64,000 nt of DNA from Desulfofarcimen acetoxidans DSM 771 (GTDB taxonomy: Bacteria; Bacillota; Desulfotomaculia; Desulfotomaculales; Desulfofarciminaceae). Below, piece after piece: positions 62,185 to 64,000 of the stretch; positions within the stretch are counted from its first letter, which is position 1; each line of letters starts with the position of its first letter. The stretch covers positions 3,410,001 to 3,474,000 of the forward strand of contig NC_013216.1 in the NCBI RefSeq assembly GCF_000024205.1, in the 5' to 3' direction. The notes beneath the pieces were generated by a model, which was not told the origin of the DNA, did no database searches, and saw only the letters and a program-made list of their open reading frames with translations. Made by a program: the position numbers and the translations under genes.

Positions 62185-62337
62185 TTATGAGACATGATCA
62201 GTATGTTCGGTGTCATACATACAATCACTACCGCCATTAACTTTATACACTATATGATCTTCCGTGTTTTTAACATTAATCTCGGTAACTTGAGGCTCAG
62301 ACCATGGCTGTTTTTTACTTTGTATCAATTTTTCCAT
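62185..62337 (-). CDS. Probable lasso precursor peptide (A)
   Basis: A 50-codon gene from ATG 62337 (after AAAGGGGGTTTTATA) to TAA 62185. Residues 8-15 read KKQPWSEP, so W12-x-x-P15 fits the B1-recognised [YW]xxP leader motif. Thr25 is 10 residues after that Pro, the usual -2 Thr position, which would start the core at Asp27. That register has no Asp/Glu at positions 7-9 (Val33, Asn34, Gly35). Cutting before Gly35 instead gives G-G-S-D-C-M-Y-D at 35-42, an 8-residue ring via Asp42; before Gly36, a 9-residue ring via Glu44. It ends in Ser50, the residue modified by HprK-like kinases in paeninodin-type clusters. It lies between B2 and the cyclase. Confidence 0.75.
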   Translation of the reverse strand: MEKLIQSKKQPWSEPQVTEINVKNTEDHIVYKVNGGSDCMYDTEHTDHVS

Positions 62338-62359
62338 TATAAAACCCCCTTTGAGTCAT

Positions 62360-62821
62360 CTAAATTTTTATATAATCAGCAAATTTACCTACTACAACAA
62401 ACCGTTCCCTACCATATCCACCGGTTACTATCGTCTCACCACATCTTAACCAGGCATGAGCCACTAAACTATTTCCTTCATCCCTACGTACTCCGAGGTA
62501 AAGCGTATTAGCTATGCCTTGCTGTCGAAGTATTATTTTACCTACTACCGCCTGAACCAGACACTTGCTTTCCCAAGGAGTAAAGAAACTCACCGTTTCA
62601 ACTAACCAACCAACTCTTCTGGCTGCTTCGAGCATAATAACATCTTCCTCAACTGGCGATTCTCCCATATGTTTCCCGAGAACAGGAGAAAACCATCTAA
62701 AAGGCAACAGCAAGATAAACAATCGCACAACACCTGTCAGTAAAAAAGCTTCTATAAACAAAAACTGTTCCTTATATGGCAAAGCCAAGAATTTATTTAA
62801 CCGTTTGAGCAATATCAACAA
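62360..62821 (-). CDS. Lasso leader peptidase (B2, transglutaminase-like)
   Basis: B2 is the Cys protease that removes the leader. The 153-residue product has an N-terminal hydrophobic/helical half and a C-terminal catalytic part: WESKCLVQAVV with Cys87, LVAHAWLRC with His122, and a distant acidic partner. These fit the transglutaminase-like Cys-His-Asp set. The start is one of two TTG codons (62821 or 62818) after AAAGGAC, inside the B1 gene; overlap is about 29 bases. It is followed after 22 bases by the precursor gene. Confidence 0.9.
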   Translation of the reverse strand: MLILLKRLNKFLALPYKEQFLFIEAFLLTGVVRLFILLLPFRWFSPVLGKHMGESPVEEDVIMLEAARRVGWLVETVSFFTPWESKCLVQAVVGKIILRQQGIANTLYLGVRRDEGNSLVAHAWLRCGETIVTGGYGRERFVVVGKFADYIKI

Positions 62822-63089
62822 GTCCTTTATTATAGAGTCTACTTACAAAAGACAATACATCACGCTGACAATTTCCTTCATCCACATCGTATTCTTTTAT
62901 CAGCGCTGTCACTAACTCTTGCACTGTATTGGGCTGCTCCAGCAAAAGCCATATACTGCTGCCGATACTATTTAGTCCATATATCTCTCCTTTTTCAATA
63001 TTTAGCATATATTTTTCCCCGTTCATACCTGCGACTACCAATCCTTTAGCCTTAGCTATAGTACTACCCAGTCCGATTTGCAACCCCAT
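62793..63089 (-). CDS. Lasso leader-binding protein (B1, PqqD-like RRE)
   Basis: B1 is a RiPP recognition element that binds the leader and hands it to B2. The 98-residue product has the PqqD-like fold: GEKYMLNIEKGEIYGLNSIG (beta hairpin), SSIWLLLEQPNTVQELVTAL, and EGNCQRDVLSFVSRLYNKGL. The length matches the family (about 80-100). It overlaps B2 by about 29 bases, and lies 29 bases after the kinase stop. The ATG at 63089 follows AGAAAGAGGTTTGTGAG. Confidence 0.9.
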   Translation of the reverse strand: MGLQIGLGSTIAKAKGLVVAGMNGEKYMLNIEKGEIYGLNSIGSSIWLLLEQPNTVQELVTALIKEYDVDEGNCQRDVLSFVSRLYNKGLVDIAQTVK

Positions 63090-63118
63090 ATCTCACAAAC
63101 CTCTTTCTGTTTTTAGTA

Positions 63119-64000
63119 TTATAAATGCGCTGCAAGCGAGCAATCAGCTATGTCCTGATTTATTAAACGTACCTGTTCCTCCAGAGAAAACAGCCCTTCA
63201 GGTCTGGTCAGACGGGAAACACTTACCTGTCTTGCTACAGCTATACATAGTTTAAAATAAACCTCCATTAACCCTAGCCCTTTAATTAGCCAGCAACGGT
63301 AAGTGTGTTTCAATAACACTGCCAGTTTATCCATACCCCAAAGTGGCTTAAGTGTCACATCACGGCAACTTTCCGCTCTAAGTTCGTATACAGCAACCAG
63401 TGAAACAGGCGATTGGATGAAGCCATTATGTACAGGAATACTATATTTTTTCTTCTCAATCCCATTATAAACCGGTGCCAGTTGTGCAGTATCAAGCCCT
63501 ATTTCTTCTGCACTGTCCCGCCACAGTTTCTGCTGTGGGTAGGCGGATTGCACCAATGCAGCACCATCGGATTTTAGTGTCACCGCCGCCACGTCATCTG
63601 TTAAAAAAGAATAACCACGTTGTCTGAAGGCAGCTAATAGTGTAGATTTACCTGCACCTGATGCCCCTGTAAAAATTACACCGCATCCATTGATAACTAC
63701 AGCACTACCATGTATAGGCAAAATTCCTCTCTGCAGAAGCAAAGCTCCAAAAGAAGTGCCTAATAGAAAGAGGCGTACAATATGCTCTTCAGTCCGCTTA
63801 GCAGGATTAACAACGATACGGTTTCCATTTGTAACGTAATAACGGCCTATACCCTGAACTTGAAAAAGAAATTGGTTTTTTGCAACTTGATAGGTGTCAG
63901 TTTTCTCAACAGGGTTTAAAATATTGATAGGAACTTTACCATAACTAATACAAATATCAGGTGTACAAATAGAAGCAGGTAAAAGCTCTGGCAATAAAAA
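63119..64000 (-). CDS. HprK-like kinase of the lasso operon (5' end beyond window)
   Basis: The open frame runs to the right edge; the codons before the first possible start (TTG 63994) read F-L in frame, so the N terminus lies outside. It has an N-terminal domain, then the P-loop VIFTGASGAGKSTLLAA after LPIHGSAVV, and FLTDDVAAV, as in the HprK-like kinases of paeninodin-type clusters, which phosphorylate the C-terminal Ser of the core. The precursor here ends in Ser. It is the first visible gene of the operon; the promoter lies beyond the window. Confidence 0.88.
   Translation of the reverse strand, partial: FLLPELLPASICTPDICISYGKVPINILNPVEKTDTYQVAKNQFLFQVQGIGRYYVTNGNRIVVNPAKRTEEHIVRLFLLGTSFGALLLQRGILPIHGSAVVINGCGVIFTGASGAGKSTLLAAFRQRGYSFLTDDVAAVTLKSDGAALVQSAYPQQKLWRDSAEEIGLDTAQLAPVYNGIEKKKYSIPVHNGFIQSPVSLVAVYELRAESCRDVTLKPLWGMDKLAVLLKHTYRCWLIKGLGLMEVYFKLCIAVARQVSVSRLTRPEGLFSLEEQVRLINQDIADCSLAAHL

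Overview
The window looks like chromosome from an endospore-forming, Gram-positive anaerobe of the Clostridia, most likely the Desulfotomaculum/Pelotomaculum group (Peptococcaceae sensu lato). The pointers are spoIIP next to lepA, a Spo0E-type phosphatase, HrcA/CIRCE heat-shock control, sigma-A-type promoters, GGAGG-type ribosome binding sites with TTG and GTG starts, and an archaeal-type (group III) chaperonin inside the dnaK operon. The taxonomic call is inference from gene content and order; there is no rRNA or tRNA gene here.

Layout. 1-4.2 kb (minus strand): translation genes rpsB-tsf-pyrH-frr, then rpsU and a HIT hydrolase. 4.2-20.2 kb (minus): a stress and translation block, spoIIP, an anchored protein, lepA, hemW, hrcA, group III chaperonin, grpE, dnaK, dnaJ, prmA, rsmE, mtaB. 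CIRCE and a sigma-A promoter sit before hrcA. 20.3-28.8 kb: envelope and signalling genes (stalk-domain protein, HD-GYP phosphodiesterase, a three-gene TPR-like/PRC-barrel/VanW unit, Spo0E-like protein, KhtTU-like K+/H+ antiporter). 28.8-31.1 kb: a graveyard of broken toxin-antitoxin genes and a broken pilT copy. 31.2-46.6 kb (minus): a large type IV pilus region, pilB-pilT-pilC-sigma factor-pilM-pilN-pilO-pilP-like-secretin-like, then the major pilin, three minor pilins and a second pilT. 46.9-50.7 kb: a small membrane protein, rpsT, a degraded group II intron, and a Fic/HTH/HIRAN island. 51.3-54.4 kb: a chemoreceptor, holA and a thiamine-binding-family protein. 54.7-56.9 kb: an SLH protein and a CpsD/Wzz-like pair. 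57.2-64.0 kb: a lasso-peptide operon with kinase, B1, B2, precursor, cyclase, nucleotidyltransferase and ABC exporter. It runs off the right edge.

How the parts work together. The heat-shock operon is probably repressed by HrcA at CIRCE and co-expresses two chaperone systems. The pilus region has all cytoplasmic and membrane parts of a twitching/adhesion machine, its own sigma factor, a PilB with a MshEN domain of the kind that can bind c-di-GMP, and large adhesin-like minor pilins. No prepilin peptidase is visible. The lasso operon has every core enzyme plus a HprK-like kinase and a nucleotidyltransferase. A 50-residue precursor gene (62185-62337), too short for ordinary ORF calling, fits the leader motif but not the usual core register, and is the strongest candidate for new chemistry here.

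Non-coding structure is rich. There is a dispersed 3'-UTR repeat of about 113 bp (three copies, part of which also seems to lie inside hemW), a 251-bp palindromic element, a 45-bp direct repeat bracketing the Fic island, and segments shared among three places near the pilT copies.
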